Positions 63,899 to 64,000 of a stretch of 64,000 nt of DNA are shown here, in pieces. Position numbers and translations under genes: made by a program. This stretch comes from JBEKUY01 sp049514555 (GTDB taxonomy: Bacteria > Acidobacteriota > Terriglobia > Acidiferrales > UBA7541). The notes below the pieces were generated by a model that made no database searches, was not told the origin of the DNA, and saw only the letters and a list, made by a program, of their open reading frames with translations. Every line of letters starts with the position of its first letter. Position 1 is the first letter of the stretch. Location: NCBI GenBank assembly GCA_049514555.1, contig JBEKUY010000002.1, positions 248,001-312,000 of the forward strand, given 5' to 3'.

Positions 63899-63975
63899 TG
63901 GTCGGGACGACTGGATTCGAACCAGCGACCTCACGCACCCCAAGCGTGCGCGCTACCAGGCTGCGCCACGTCCCG
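63899..63975 (-). tRNA. tRNA-Pro (GGG anticodon)
   Basis: The minus strand folds into a cloverleaf with acceptor stem CGGGACG/CGTCCCG, D-arm GCGCAGCCTGGTAGCGC and anticodon stem-loop CACGC-TTGGGGT-GCGTG. The T-arm contains GGTTCGAATCC and the CCA end is encoded (63899-63901). The anticodon GGG reads CCC and CCU. It is upstream of surE on the same strand. Confidence 0.95.
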
Positions 63976-64000
63976 ACCGATTACAACATCACATCACCGG

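Overview
This window looks like chromosome of a soil-type Acidobacteriota bacterium. The reasons are high G+C, large secreted glycoside hydrolases, kelch and WG-repeat envelope proteins, a sensor kinase with a periplasmic propeller, and a 16S rRNA gene with intact universal regions. The phylum is inferred from gene content and general 16S character; no alignment was run. Genes are densely packed on both strands, with no phage or IS transposase.

Layout. Positions 1-8.2 kb hold the start of an acyl-CoA reductase-like protein with a degenerate HAD domain, leuA-leuB divergent from a LysR regulator (with a 15-bp palindrome between them), an XRE regulator, a secreted metallo-beta-lactamase-fold protein and an MFS transporter. 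From 8.3 to 12.3 kb there is a tRNA-Ile2 gene, a 992-residue repeat/kelch lipoprotein, a tRNA-Glu gene and a copy of only the 5' half of the tRNA-Ile2. From 12.4 to 19.8 kb there is an ABC exporter and a compact non-oxidative pentose phosphate operon (tkt-rpiB-tal-pgi). A 16S rRNA gene follows at 20.1-21.7 kb with its own strong promoter and a terminator about 190 nt past its 3' end, so it is not linked to 23S/5S here.

The 21.9-41.9 kb stretch is a carbohydrate island: secreted GH27, GH29, GH31 and GH42 enzymes, a secreted mutarotase, a pentose/fucose catabolic set (isomerase, AraD-like epimerase, Na+/sugar symporter, M24-like pseudoenzyme) whose FGGY kinase has decayed, and galK-galT. Together these would trim galactosyl, fucosyl and xylosyl side chains of plant or microbial polysaccharides and feed galactose into the Leloir pathway and a pentose into the pentose phosphate pathway. 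At 42-45.2 kb lie a noncoding repeat cluster with a near-consensus promoter, a VapBC-type toxin-antitoxin pair, and a restriction-modification pair with a XhoI/PaeR7I-type nuclease.

From 45.3 kb come a 1478-residue hybrid sensor kinase, a decayed GH116 fragment, a WG-repeat protein, an RHS C-terminal cassette with a JAMM-like motif, and a GH2 exo-glucosaminidase-like enzyme. The most unusual part is 55.9-58.3 kb: a tightly overlapping operon of tandemly duplicated small three-TM membrane proteins alternating with a small exported protein with a Cys-x-Cys tail (one intact, one a remnant), ending in a membrane-anchored archaemetzincin-like protein that has lost its zinc motif. The window closes with a DUF2721 protein, an amino-acid permease, a diguanylate cyclase, a Ni/Co transporter, surE and a tRNA-Pro. 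Several genes carry frameshifts or truncations (FGGY kinase, TPR protein, GH116, one membrane paralogue), so decay is a recurring theme.
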